Assembly (NCBI GenBank): GCA_018001015.1
Contig: JAGNIV010000002.1
Location: forward strand, 288,192 to 352,191
Length of the DNA: 64,000 bases
Source: Phenylobacterium sp.
GTDB taxonomy: Bacteria > Pseudomonadota > Alphaproteobacteria > Caulobacterales > Caulobacteraceae
Direction of reading: 5' to 3'
Positions 48,202 to 57,696 of this stretch are shown one piece after another (the first letter of the stretch is position 1; each line of letters starts with the position of its first letter). A model generated the notes under the pieces. The model saw only the letters and a program-made list of their open reading frames with translations. It was not told the DNA's origin and did not search any database. The position numbers and the translations under genes are program-made.

Positions 48202-50499
48202 ATGAGCACCCAAGACGCCGCCGCCGCCACCTCCGCCGCGGCCCGCTCGCCGGTGCTCTTCGCGCTGACCATCTTCGCCAGCGCCAGCCTCGTCTTCCTG
48301 GTCGAGCCGATGATCGCCAAGCTGGTCCTGCCCCTGCTGGGGGGCGGTCCGTCGATCTGGAACACCAGCCTGGCCTTCTTCCAGACCGCGCTGCTGGCGG
48401 GGTACGGCTATGCGCACCTGCTGCAGCGGGTCGGGTCGATCCGCCTGCAGGCCGGCATCCACCTGGCCGCCCTGGTGCTTGCGGCCCTTGTCCTGCCCCT
48501 ACATGTCACCGGTGTCTTCGGCGCTCCGAGTTCCAAACATCCGGCCCTCTGGCTGCTGGGGGTGATGACCGTCTCCCTCGGCGCGCCCTTCGCGGTGCTT
48601 TCGGCTACCGCGCCCCTGGTCCAGGCCTGGCACGCGCGCACGCTGCACGCCGATACCGGCTCGGAGCCCTACGCCCTCTACGCCGCCAGCAACCTGGGCA
48701 GCCTGATCGCCCTGTTGGCCTATCCGATCGTGGTGGAGCCATTGTTCAGCCTCCACGCCCAGGCGCTAAGCTGGAGCGTGGGCTACGGGGCCTTCATCCT
48801 GCTGATGGGCGCCTTGATGTACTTCGTCACCCGCACGGCCGGCCAGGCGCCGCCCGTCGCGACCGAGGCGGCGGCGGATGACGCAGCGCCGACCTGGAGC
48901 CACCGCCTGACCTGGGTGGTCCTGGCGGCGATCCCGTCGAGCCTGATGATGGGGGTCACCACCCACCTGACGACCGACGTCGCCTCCGCGCCGTTCATTT
49001 GGGTGGTGCCGCTGGCGCTCTATCTGATCACCTTCATCATCGCTTTCTCCACCAAGCCGGCCATGTCGGAGGCGACGACCCTGATCCTGCAGGCCGCGGC
49101 GGTGGCCGCCTGCGCCTCCATCCTGCCGTTCAAGGCCAGCAACCTCTTCCTGCAGCTCTTCATCCATCTCTCGGCCTTCTTCCTGACGGCGCTGATGTGC
49201 CACCAGGCGCTGGTGGCGCGCCGGCCAACGCCGGGTCATCTGACGCAGTTCTATCTGTGGATGTCGTTTGGCGGCGTGGTCGGCGGCGGGTTCAACGCTT
49301 TCCTGGCGCCGGTGATCTTCAACAATGTGTGGGAATATCCGCTCGTCCTGGCGCTGGCCTGCCTGGCCCGGCCCTGGGGAGAGGGGCCGGTGGAGCGTTG
49401 GCGCTGGGTGACCTTCGCCCTCGGCTGCCTCGCCGCCGTCGCCGCGCCTATCGCCACCTTCGCGGCCTATAGCGGTGAGATCGGCCGCGCCGACATCCTG
49501 GGCGTGAGCGGCCATGACCTGATGCTCATGCTGGTGAAGGTCGCGCTCGCGGCGGCCGTGGTCTGCGCCTTCCTCGTGCGTCGGCGCGGCATCGTGTTCT
49601 TCGGAATCATCACCATCATCTCGCTGGCCGCCGAAGGCGCGGGAGACAAGGTCGATGTCCTGAAGAGCTGGCGCAGCTTCTTCGGCGTGGTTCGCCAATC
49701 GGAACTGCAGCTACCCCAGATGGGCGGGACCGTACGCATGCTCTCGCACGGCACCACCCTGCATGGCGCCCAGGCGCAGGATCCGCGTTGGCGCTGCCGG
49801 CCCCTGGTCTACTACGCGCCGGAGACGCCGATCGGACAGGTCTTCAGCCAGCGTCAGGGCTCAATGTCGGCCCTTCGCATCGGGGCCGTGGGTTTGGGGA
49901 CCGGAGCCGTGGCGGCCTACACCCGGCCGGGCGACCACCTGACCTTCTTCGAGATTGATCCCCTGGTGATCCGCGTCGCCACCGATCCCGCCCATTTCAC
50001 CTATACCAGCGAGTGCGCCAAGGGGCAGGTGGACTATGTGCTGGGCGACGCGCGCCTGACACTGGCCAAACAACCGCGGGATCAGTTCGACATCCTGCTG
50101 ATCGACGCCTTCTCTTCCGACAGTGTGCCGGCTCACCTCCTGACGGTGGAGGCGATGAAGGGCTATCTCACCCACATCAAGCCCGATGGCGTGCTGGTTC
50201 TGCACCTCTCCAACCGGAACCTGGATCTGCGCAGCCCGGCGATGGCGGTCGCCTTCGCCGCCGGCGGTGAGGCCCTGCTGCAGCGGCACGACGCCGCCAA
50301 GAGTTCGCCCATGCTGTGGGAGTCCTCGGAGGACGCCCTGATCGTGGCGCGCAACGAAAAGGCCCTGGCCGCCTTTGCCGCCGACCCGCGCTGGAAGCCG
50401 ACCGAGCCGGTGCTCGTCCGCCCCTGGACCGACGACTACACGAACTTGGTTGGGGCCTTGTATGGGCGGATGAAAGAGCGCTGGAGTTGGCTGCCCTAG
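48202..50499 (+). CDS. Membrane-fused spermidine synthase-like protein
   Basis: The 765-residue protein joins an N-terminal membrane domain of about 14-15 helices (residues 15-480) to a C-terminal SAM-dependent spermidine synthase-like domain. The latter has IGAVGLGTGAVAAYTRPGD, FFEIDPLVIRVA and FDILLIDAFSSDSVPAHLLT, matching the SpeE fold. The usual diamine-binding residues are not obvious, so the enzyme may use another acceptor. ATG 48202 begins the membrane domain; the long open frame before it is antisense to cinA. It is placed between cinA and ispDF, which are close neighbours in many relatives. Confidence 0.82.
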   Translation: MSTQDAAAATSAAARSPVLFALTIFASASLVFLVEPMIAKLVLPLLGGGPSIWNTSLAFFQTALLAGYGYAHLLQRVGSIRLQAGIHLAALVLAALVLPLHVTGVFGAPSSKHPALWLLGVMTVSLGAPFAVLSATAPLVQAWHARTLHADTGSEPYALYAASNLGSLIALLAYPIVVEPLFSLHAQALSWSVGYGAFILLMGALMYFVTRTAGQAPPVATEAAADDAAPTWSHRLTWVVLAAIPSSLMMGVTTHLTTDVASAPFIWVVPLALYLITFIIAFSTKPAMSEATTLILQAAAVAACASILPFKASNLFLQLFIHLSAFFLTALMCHQALVARRPTPGHLTQFYLWMSFGGVVGGGFNAFLAPVIFNNVWEYPLVLALACLARPWGEGPVERWRWVTFALGCLAAVAAPIATFAAYSGEIGRADILGVSGHDLMLMLVKVALAAAVVCAFLVRRRGIVFFGIITIISLAAEGAGDKVDVLKSWRSFFGVVRQSELQLPQMGGTVRMLSHGTTLHGAQAQDPRWRCRPLVYYAPETPIGQVFSQRQGSMSALRIGAVGLGTGAVAAYTRPGDHLTFFEIDPLVIRVATDPAHFTYTSECAKGQVDYVLGDARLTLAKQPRDQFDILLIDAFSSDSVPAHLLTVEAMKGYLTHIKPDGVLVLHLSNRNLDLRSPAMAVAFAAGGEALLQRHDAAKSSPMLWESSEDALIVARNEKALAAFAADPRWKPTEPVLVRPWTDDYTNLVGALYGRMKERWSWLP

Positions 50500-50576
50500 G
50501 TCACCGAGGCGGCCCAGGGTCTTGGTCGGAGCGGGCTGCGGGCGGAAAACCGGTTCCCGCTATTCCTCACCCCGCC

Positions 50577-51722
50577 CTAGGCGCGGGTCTCGACGGTCGC
50601 CACCGCCTGGGCCATGAGGCCCTCGCCACGGCCGGTGAAACCCATGCCCTCGGTCGTGGTGGCCTTCACGCTGACGCGATCCAACGGCAGGTTCAGCAGG
50701 TCGGCCAACCGGGCGCGCATGGCGTCGCGGTGCGGACGGATTTTCGGGCGTTCGCAGATCAAGGTGACGTCGACGTTGAGGATCGTCCCGCCCTTGGCCG
50801 CCACCAAGCTGGCCGCATGAAGCAGGAACCGGTCCGACGCAGCGCCCCGCCACTGAGAATCGGTTGGCGGGAAGTGCTCGCCGATATCGCCCTCGCCGAT
50901 GGCCCCCAGGATGGCGTCGGTCAGGGCGTGCAGACCGGCGTCGGCGTCGGAGTGACCGATCAGGGTCTGGTCGTGGTCGATCCTGACCCCGCAAAGCCAG
51001 ACCGCATCGCCGGGCCCCCAGCGGTGGGCGTCGACGCCAAAGCCGGTCCGGACGATCCGCCGGCCACCCGCAAGTTGCTCGGCCATGGCGAAGTCCTCCG
51101 GATAGGTCAGCTTCATCAGCAGCGGATCGCCGGCGACCAGGGCGACCTTGCCTCCGGCGCGCTCCACCACGGCGGCGTCGTCGGTGGGCTCGGCGTCAGC
51201 GGGCCAGGCGGCATAGGCGTCGAGCAGGGTGCGCAGGCGGAAGGCTTGGGGGGTCTGGGCGCGCCAGAGACCGTCGCGGGAGACCGTCTCGGCCACGATA
51301 GCCGTTCCGCGCTTGAGCGTGTCGGCGACGGGAAGGGCGGGGACCGCTCCGTCGGCGCTCCCAAGAGCGGCCAGGAGGGTCTCCACATGCGCGGCGGTCA
51401 CGAAAGGTCGCGCCGCGTCGTGGATCAGGACCGCTTCGTGCTCGGGGGCGGAGAGGGCGGCCAGGCCCCTCTGGACCGATTCAGCTCGTGTGGCGCCACC
51501 GACGACGGCGCTCCAACCCGCCAGACCGGCCAACGCCTCACCGGCGTCGGCCATGCGATCGGTGCCGGTAACCACGATGATTTCTCGGGCTCCGGCCAGG
51601 CTCAGAGCCTCAACCGACCAACGCAGAATTGGACGCCCCCCCAGGCTGCGCCAGGGTTTGGGCGCCCCTGGTCCGGCCCGGGTGCTAGAGCCTGCGGCGA
51701 CAACGACTGCAGAAAAGTTCAT
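50577..51722 (-). CDS. ispDF: Bifunctional IspD/IspF (MEP pathway)
   Basis: Residues 1-225 are IspD, the cytidylyltransferase for methylerythritol phosphate (VVVAAGSSTRAGPGAPKPW, the CTP-binding motif; LIHDAARPFVT; PQAFRLRTLL). Residues 226-381 are IspF, the cyclodiphosphate synthase (TGFGVDAHRWGPGD with metal His; SDADAGLHALTDAILGAIGEGDIGEHFPP in pieces). The fusion is common in alphaproteobacteria. Together with Dxr it feeds isoprenoid precursors. It is divergent from dusB and convergent with the spermidine synthase-like gene. The 77-nt gap between them holds an imperfect hairpin (50530-50561). Confidence 0.95.
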   Translation of the reverse strand: MNFSAVVVAAGSSTRAGPGAPKPWRSLGGRPILRWSVEALSLAGAREIIVVTGTDRMADAGEALAGLAGWSAVVGGATRAESVQRGLAALSAPEHEAVLIHDAARPFVTAAHVETLLAALGSADGAVPALPVADTLKRGTAIVAETVSRDGLWRAQTPQAFRLRTLLDAYAAWPADAEPTDDAAVVERAGGKVALVAGDPLLMKLTYPEDFAMAEQLAGGRRIVRTGFGVDAHRWGPGDAVWLCGVRIDHDQTLIGHSDADAGLHALTDAILGAIGEGDIGEHFPPTDSQWRGAASDRFLLHAASLVAAKGGTILNVDVTLICERPKIRPHRDAMRARLADLLNLPLDRVSVKATTTEGMGFTGRGEGLMAQAVATVETRA

Positions 51723-51814
51723 GACGACGTTGTTTAGAGGGCGATCGTGTCCTGTCTAGGCTTTACGGCGCCGCACAAATTGCCTAAAAAGGCGGCGATG
51801 GGGTTGATTACAAA

Positions 51815-52825
51815 ATGAGCAACGCGCTCGCAGTCGGGGATATCGAAGTGTTGGGGCGGGCGTGGATCGCGCCCATGACCGGCGTTTCGGATCTGCCTTT
51901 CCGCAAGGCCGCCAGCAAGCTCGGAGCGGCGTATGTTGCGACCGAAATGGTCGCCTGCGCCGAGTTCTCCAGGGGCCGACCCGACGTCGTGCGCCGCGCC
52001 GCGGTTGGTGAAGGCCTGCCGCTGATGGTGGTCCAGCTGGTGGGCCGCGATCCCGTCCACATGGCGCGCGGCGCTGTGTTGGCCGTCCAGGCCGGCGCCC
52101 AGATCATCGACCTGAATTTTGGTTGCCCGGCAAAGGAGGTGACCGGTGGCGCCCAGTCGGGTTCAGCCCTGATGCGCGAGCCGGATCTGGCCGAGGCCCT
52201 GATCGCCGCGACCGTGGACGCCGTGGACGTGCCGGTCACCGTGAAGATGCGCCTGGGCTGGGACGACACCTCCAGGAACGCGCCCGAGATCGCCGCCATG
52301 GCGGAACGGCGTGGCGCCAAGGCCGTGACCGTTCATGGCCGGACCCGCAGCCAGTTCTACAAGGGCGTGGCCGACTGGTCGGCCGTCCGCGCGGTGAAGC
52401 AGGCGGTTTCTATTCCGGTGATCGTGAACGGCGACATCGTCGACGGCGCCACCGCCCGTGAAGCCCTGGCGCAATCTGGCGCCGATGGGGTGATGGTGGG
52501 GCGCGGCGTCTATGGCCGGCCTTGGGTCGCCACCCAGATCGAGACCGAGCTCAAGGGCGGGACCTTCGTCGAACCCGACGCCGAGACACGCCTTGGTATC
52601 GCCCTGGAGCACTTCCGGGACAGCCTGAATTTCTACGGCGACCGCCTGGGTCTGCGGGTCTTCCGCAAGCACCTGGCGTCCTATGTCGATAACGCGCCTT
52701 GGCCCATGCAGGTCGAGGCCAGGCAGACCGCGCGCTCCGCGCTCTGCCGCCTGGAGGATCCCGCCCTGGTCGAGGAAGGCCTGATCGCGCTCTGGCGTGA
52801 TCCCCAAACGAGATTGGCGGCATGA
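51815..52825 (+). CDS. dusB: tRNA-dihydrouridine synthase DusB
   Basis: Dus enzymes reduce uridine to dihydrouridine in tRNA with FMN. IAPMTGVSDLPFRKAASKLG is the FMN-binding start, DLNFGCPAKEVTGGAQSGSALM holds the catalytic Cys in NFGCP (spread over residues 104-125), and TVHGRTRSQFYKGVADW and NGDIVD follow. Length is 336 residues. A TTGTTT (51730) and TGTCTAGG (51753) pair upstream resembles a promoter. It overlaps ntrB by 4 nt, the dusB-ntrBC order typical of the class. Confidence 0.95.
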   Translation: MSNALAVGDIEVLGRAWIAPMTGVSDLPFRKAASKLGAAYVATEMVACAEFSRGRPDVVRRAAVGEGLPLMVVQLVGRDPVHMARGAVLAVQAGAQIIDLNFGCPAKEVTGGAQSGSALMREPDLAEALIAATVDAVDVPVTVKMRLGWDDTSRNAPEIAAMAERRGAKAVTVHGRTRSQFYKGVADWSAVRAVKQAVSIPVIVNGDIVDGATAREALAQSGADGVMVGRGVYGRPWVATQIETELKGGTFVEPDAETRLGIALEHFRDSLNFYGDRLGLRVFRKHLASYVDNAPWPMQVEARQTARSALCRLEDPALVEEGLIALWRDPQTRLAA

Positions 52826-53943
52826 ACAGTCGAACACGGGCCGCGAACAGCGGTGTAAACCTGGATATCCTGAAGGCTGCGGCCTTCGATCTCTCCCCTG
52901 AACCTGCCTTGGTGGTGAACGGCGACGGCGCCCTGGTGGCCGTGAACGAGGCCGCTGAAGCCCTGTTCGGCCAGGGGCTCAGCCTGCTGACGCGGGGCCG
53001 TTTCGGCGCCGCCCTGCCGGAGGGCTCGGCCTTGGTCTCGCTGTTTAACCGGGCCCTGGAAGAAGACGCTCCGGTCCGCGAGCGCGGGGTCGAAATCAGC
53101 CTGTTCGGGCATCCCTCCTTCGAGGCCGACGGCGCGGCGGCCCCACTGGGGGACGGCTCGGTGCTGCTGACCCTGCACGTGAAGGGTGGCGCGCTGGGAG
53201 GTGAACGCACCGGGGCCGAGGCCGCGGGCTTGCGCACGATCGTGGGGCTGGGCCGAATGCTGGCCCACGAAATCAAGAACCCGCTTATGGGCATCCGCGG
53301 CGCGGCTCAACTGTTGAAGGCCGGCGCCAAGGCGGAGGATACGCCGCTCGCCCAACTGATCGTCGACGAGACCGACCGGGTGCGGCGGCTGGTGGACCGG
53401 ATGGAGGCCTTCTCCGACGACGCCCTGCCGGTCTGCACCCCGATCAACATCCACCAGGTGCTGGACCGTGTCCGGGCGCTGGCTGTCAATGGCTTCGCCG
53501 ACGGCCTGGTGCTGAAGGATATCTACGACCCCTCCCTGCCTCTGACCTATGGCGACGAGGATCAGCTGATCCAGATCTTCCTCAACCTTGTGAAGAACGC
53601 CTCGGAGGCCGCTCACAGCCGCGGCGACAATCGGGGCGAGGTGACGATCCACACCGCCTACCGACACGGTGTCCGGGTTCGGGCCGCCAAGGGCCAGGCC
53701 CTGCGCGGCGCACCGCTGGAGATCCGCATCCAGGACAATGGCCCTGGCATTCCGGCCCATCTACGGGAGAGCCTGTTCCAGCCCTTCGTCACCACCAAGG
53801 TCAACGGCGCCGGCCTCGGCCTGGCGCTGGTCTCCAAGCTCGTGTCCGGCCACGGCGGATTGATCGATTTCGAATCCGAGCCCGGCCGCACGACATTCCG
53901 AGTGCTGCTGCCTATCGCATCTCAAGAGGACGTCTCGGCATGA
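52822..53943 (+). CDS. ntrB: Nitrogen regulation sensor kinase NtrB
   Basis: NtrB phosphorylates NtrC according to nitrogen status signalled through PII. Residues 10-125 are a PAS domain ([24 protein letters not shown]). The HisKA motif is [20 protein letters not shown] with His149. The ATPase boxes are [13 protein letters not shown] (N box) and [12 protein letters not shown] plus GAGLGLALV (G boxes). There are no membrane segments, so it is cytoplasmic. It is coupled to ntrC by a 4-nt overlap. Confidence 0.94.
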   Translation: MNSRTRAANSGVNLDILKAAAFDLSPEPALVVNGDGALVAVNEAAEALFGQGLSLLTRGRFGAALPEGSALVSLFNRALEEDAPVRERGVEISLFGHPSFEADGAAAPLGDGSVLLTLHVKGGALGGERTGAEAAGLRTIVGLGRMLAHEIKNPLMGIRGAAQLLKAGAKAEDTPLAQLIVDETDRVRRLVDRMEAFSDDALPVCTPINIHQVLDRVRALAVNGFADGLVLKDIYDPSLPLTYGDEDQLIQIFLNLVKNASEAAHSRGDNRGEVTIHTAYRHGVRVRAAKGQALRGAPLEIRIQDNGPGIPAHLRESLFQPFVTTKVNGAGLGLALVSKLVSGHGGLIDFESEPGRTTFRVLLPIASQEDVSA

Positions 53944-55373
53944 ACGCGATCGCCGCCAACGCTAACAAGAAGATCCTGATCGCCGACGACGACTCATCGA
54001 TTCGTCTGGTGTTGAGCCAGGCCTTCACACGTCTCGGCTATCAGGTGCGCGCCACCGGCAACGCCACGACGTTGCTGAAGTGGGTCTCCGATGGGGAAGG
54101 GGACCTCGTCGTCACCGACGTGATGATGCCCGACGAGAACGTCTTCGACGTGCTGCCGCGCATCCGCAAGGACCGCCCGAAGCTGCCGGTCATTGTGATG
54201 AGCGCTCAGAACACCCTGCTGACGGCGGTGAACGCCGCCGAGGTGGGCGCCTTCGACTACATCTCCAAGCCCTTCGATCTGGACGACATGACCTCGGCGG
54301 CCCGCCGGGCCCTGGCCAAGCCGGCGGACTCCGAAGCCTCCAAGGCCCAGGCCCGCGCCGTGCGCGACGAGCGCCTGCCGCTGATCGGACGTTCTGGTCC
54401 GATGCAGGACGTCTATCGCACCATCGCCCGCCTGGTGGGCGCCGACCTCACCGTGCTGATCCTCGGCGAGTCCGGGACCGGCAAGGAACTGGTGGCGCGA
54501 GCCCTGCACGAGATGGGCAGCCGCAAGGACGGCAAGTTCGTGGTCATCAACCTGGCCGCCGTGCCGCGCGAGCGGGTGGAGACCGAGCTGTTCGGCCGTG
54601 AGGACGGGGATCACGGCAAGCTGGTGGAGGCTGACGGCGGCACCCTGTTCCTGGACGAGATCGGCGACATGCCGCTCGACGCCCAAACCCGCCTGCTGCG
54701 CGTTATCGACGGCTCCGAACCGGCCCTGAACCCCAAGACCGGCCGTCGACCCAATGTGCGCATCATCGCCGCCACCAACCGCGACCTGCGCGGCCTGATC
54801 CAGCAGGGCCTGTTCCGCGAGGATCTGTTCTTCCGCCTCAATGTCGCACCGCTGCGCCTGCCGCCGCTTCGCGACCGGGTGGAGGACATCCCGGACCTGG
54901 CGCGCGCCTTCCTGCTGCGCGCCAACCGCGAGGGCCTGCCGTCCAAGACCATCGACGCCGCCGCGCTCGAACGTCTGAAGCTGCATTTCTGGCCGGGAAA
55001 TGTCCGCGAGTTGGAGAACTTGATTCGCCGTATCTGCGCCCTATACGCCGAGGAGCTGATCAGCGCCCGCATCGTCGAGCGTGAGCTGGCCGACCAGCAG
55101 CCGCAGATTCAGGGACAGGAAGGGCCGGTGACCCTGGCCACCCTCGTGGAGCGCCATCTCGGCGGCTACTTCGCCGAGCAGCCGGACGGGCTGCCGCCGG
55201 CGGGGCTCTATGACCGGGTGCTGGAGGAGATCGAGCGTCCGCTGATCCAGCTTACCCTGACCGCGACGCGGGGTAATCAGGTGCGGGCGGCCGAGATCCT
55301 TGGGCTCAACCGCAACACGCTGCGGAAGAAGATTCAGGACCTCGGCGTGGAGATGGCGCGGGGCCGCCGCTGA
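53940..55373 (+). CDS. ntrC: Nitrogen response regulator NtrC, GAFTGA loop absent
   Basis: The receiver domain (residues 1-125) has the acidic pocket IADDDSS, phosphoacceptor Asp60 (VVTDVMMP) and Lys in SKPFD. The AAA+ domain (about 155-385) has Walker A GESGTGKE and Walker [12 protein letters not shown]. The C-terminus is a Fis-type helix-turn-helix ([15 protein letters not shown]). Where sigma-54 activators have the GAFTGA loop, the sequence reads [19 protein letters not shown], so the contact motif is deleted. This loss has been reported for Caulobacter NtrC. Length is 477 residues. Confidence 0.95.
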   Translation: MNAIAANANKKILIADDDSSIRLVLSQAFTRLGYQVRATGNATTLLKWVSDGEGDLVVTDVMMPDENVFDVLPRIRKDRPKLPVIVMSAQNTLLTAVNAAEVGAFDYISKPFDLDDMTSAARRALAKPADSEASKAQARAVRDERLPLIGRSGPMQDVYRTIARLVGADLTVLILGESGTGKELVARALHEMGSRKDGKFVVINLAAVPRERVETELFGREDGDHGKLVEADGGTLFLDEIGDMPLDAQTRLLRVIDGSEPALNPKTGRRPNVRIIAATNRDLRGLIQQGLFREDLFFRLNVAPLRLPPLRDRVEDIPDLARAFLLRANREGLPSKTIDAAALERLKLHFWPGNVRELENLIRRICALYAEELISARIVERELADQQPQIQGQEGPVTLATLVERHLGGYFAEQPDGLPPAGLYDRVLEEIERPLIQLTLTATRGNQVRAAEILGLNRNTLRKKIQDLGVEMARGRR

Positions 55374-55413
55374 CCGTCCTGACGCGGATGTGAAGCATTC
55401 TCGCAACAACCTG

Positions 55414-55441
55414 TTGAGTCTCAGGCACACTTCCGCCTAGG
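55414..55441 (+). promoter_or_regulatory. Putative ntrY promoter
   Basis: TTGAGT (55414-55419), a 16-nt spacer and CCTAGG (55436-55441) lie in the 79-nt ntrC-ntrY gap. The predicted transcription start is about 5 nt before the ATG at 55453, and no Shine-Dalgarno is visible, so the transcript may be nearly leaderless. Confidence 0.4.
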
Positions 55442-55452
55442 GTCGCCGCGTT

Positions 55453-57696
55453 ATGGCGTCCCTGACCCACGACGGCGAGAATCCTCAAGCGCCGGCCGCG
55501 CGGCTGTGGCGGGCCATACAGTCACGCTATGTGCTCGGCGGCGGCTACGCCCTAGCCCTGCTGCTGACCGGCGTCGCCATCCTGCTCGCCGCGTCGCCGC
55601 CGGAGACCGGCCCCCTCGCGCCGGCCAGCAAGAACATCCTGGTGCTGCTGGGCTTCAATCTTGTGCTGATCCTGGGGCTGGCGGGGATCATGGGCGCGCG
55701 GCTGGTGGCCCTGCTGGACGCCAGGTCCATGGACGCCGGCGCCCGCCTCCATCTGCGGTTCGTCGCCCTCTTCGCCCTGGCCGCCGTGGCGCCCGCCGTG
55801 GTCGTGGCGCTGTTCTATGGCGTGCTGGTCAACCGGGGGGTGGAAAACTGGTTCTCGGAGCGCGTTCAGACCGTGGTGGAGAATTCCGCGACTGTCGCCC
55901 GGTCCTATGTCGAGGATCAGAAGCGCTACATCGGCGACCACGTCACCCTGATGGCCGTGGATCTGAACCGCGCCGCGCCCGCCCTGCAGTCCAGCCCCAT
56001 CACCTTCAGCCACTTCCTGGCCTACCAGGCCTCGTATCACGCCTTTCCGGCGGCCTATCTTATCGACCGCGAGGGTCGGGTGTTGGCCCGGGCGGAGGCC
56101 GGCGATGCGCCGGGTTACGTCACGCCGCCGGAGAGCAGCTTCCAGGCGGCCGATGAGGGCGACATCTCGGTGCCGGCCTTCGACTCCGCCGACCTGATGC
56201 GGGCGGTGTTCAAGCTGTCGGCCTATCCCGACGCCTATCTCTACGTGGCTCGGCCCGTTGAGAAGGGGATCATCAACCACCTGACCGACGCGGACGCATC
56301 CCTGGTGTCCTACCGAGAGGCCGCGCAGAGCCGGCAGCGGATCCAGGTCGTGTTCATCCTCTCCTACATGGAGACGGCCCTGCTGGTGCTGGTGGGCGCC
56401 GTCTGGCTGGGCATGGCCGCGGCCAATGCGATCTCGGGTCCTGTGGGGCGGTTGGTTCAGGCCGCGGGCCGCGTCGCCGGGGGCGATCTGACGGCCCGCG
56501 TTGATGCTGAGAATGATCCTGATGAAATCGCCGTATTATCCCGCGCTTTCAACAGCATGACGCACGATCTTCAGGCGCAGCAGACGGCGTTGCAGCGCGC
56601 GCGGGATGAAGCCGATCAGGACAGGCAGTTCATCGAAACCGTGCTGGCCGAAGTGTCGGCCGGCGTCATCGGTCTGGACCCCGATGGCGGCATCTCGGCC
56701 GCCAACCGCCAAGCCATAGAATTGCTGGGGCTCGACGTCTCGCCCGTGGGCGGTCGCCGACTGGCCGATGTCGCCCCGGAGTTCGTGCTGATCGCCGAGC
56801 GCGCCCGGCTCGCGGGGGAGGCAGAAGAAGAGGTCGATGTCGACCGGGACCGCGAAACTCGGCGGTTGCGGGTCCGCGCCAGCCGCAGCGAAGGCGGACT
56901 TGTGCTCACCTTCGATGACATCACCCGCCTGGTCTCAGCGCAACGGAACGCCGCCTGGCGCGACGTGGCCCGCCGTATCGCCCACGAGATCAAGAACCCC
57001 CTGACCCCCATCCAGCTCTCGGCCGAACGGCTGCAGCGCAAGTTCCGGAAGGGCGTCCCGGCCGAAGACCTGGAAATCTTCGACCGCTGCACCGACACAA
57101 TCGTGCGGCAGGTGGGGGATATCGGTCGGATGGTGGACGAATTTTCCGCCTTCGCCCGCATGCCTTCGCCGGAGTTCGCCGAGCAGGACCTGGTGGAGCT
57201 GCTGCGCGCCGGGGTCTTCGCCCAGCGGGTGGCGAGCCCTGACATTGAGATCGAGCTCCTGGAGCCACTGCCCCCCACGATATTGATGGCGGACGGCCGC
57301 ATGCTGGCCCAAGGCCTGACCAATATCCTCAAGAACGCCGCCGAGGCGGTGACCGCCCGCGTGGCCGACAAGCCCAAGCCGAAGGGCAAGATTATCGCCG
57401 GGCTGACCTCCGACCGGTCCGGCGTTTGCATAAGTATCGAGGACAATGGGGTCGGGCTCCCAGACAAGGACCGCGACCGGCTGACCGAGCCCTATGTGAC
57501 GACCCGCGAGAAGGGCACGGGCCTTGGTCTGGCCATCGTCAAGCGGATCCTTGAGGACCATGGCGGCGAACTGATTCTAACCGATGCGACGCGAGGCAAG
57601 GGCGCCCGCGTCGTACTGAAACTACCGACGACGGCGCGGGTGAAAGTCCCCGGCGTCACCGACGATTACGGACTTGAGGTGACCCATGGCGGCTGA
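55453..57696 (+). CDS. ntrY: Membrane sensor kinase NtrY
   Basis: NtrY is the partner kinase of NtrX. Membrane helices occur near residues 30-53, 60-80, 95-120 and 297-320, with an extracytoplasmic region between the last two. A HAMP domain follows (ANAISGPVGRLVQAAGRVAGG), then a PAS domain (residues 390-480), HisKA with His511 ([17 protein letters not shown]) and an ATPase domain (ILKNAAEAV, GTGLGLAIV). Length is 747 residues. It overlaps ntrX by 11 nt. Confidence 0.94.
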   Translation: MASLTHDGENPQAPAARLWRAIQSRYVLGGGYALALLLTGVAILLAASPPETGPLAPASKNILVLLGFNLVLILGLAGIMGARLVALLDARSMDAGARLHLRFVALFALAAVAPAVVVALFYGVLVNRGVENWFSERVQTVVENSATVARSYVEDQKRYIGDHVTLMAVDLNRAAPALQSSPITFSHFLAYQASYHAFPAAYLIDREGRVLARAEAGDAPGYVTPPESSFQAADEGDISVPAFDSADLMRAVFKLSAYPDAYLYVARPVEKGIINHLTDADASLVSYREAAQSRQRIQVVFILSYMETALLVLVGAVWLGMAAANAISGPVGRLVQAAGRVAGGDLTARVDAENDPDEIAVLSRAFNSMTHDLQAQQTALQRARDEADQDRQFIETVLAEVSAGVIGLDPDGGISAANRQAIELLGLDVSPVGGRRLADVAPEFVLIAERARLAGEAEEEVDVDRDRETRRLRVRASRSEGGLVLTFDDITRLVSAQRNAAWRDVARRIAHEIKNPLTPIQLSAERLQRKFRKGVPAEDLEIFDRCTDTIVRQVGDIGRMVDEFSAFARMPSPEFAEQDLVELLRAGVFAQRVASPDIEIELLEPLPPTILMADGRMLAQGLTNILKNAAEAVTARVADKPKPKGKIIAGLTSDRSGVCISIEDNGVGLPDKDRDRLTEPYVTTREKGTGLGLAIVKRILEDHGGELILTDATRGKGARVVLKLPTTARVKVPGVTDDYGLEVTHGG

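Noticed and set aside
51765-51795. Sigma-54-like GCAC...TTGC before dusB-ntrBC
   Set aside because: The spacing between the GG and GC elements is wrong and the -24 GG is absent.
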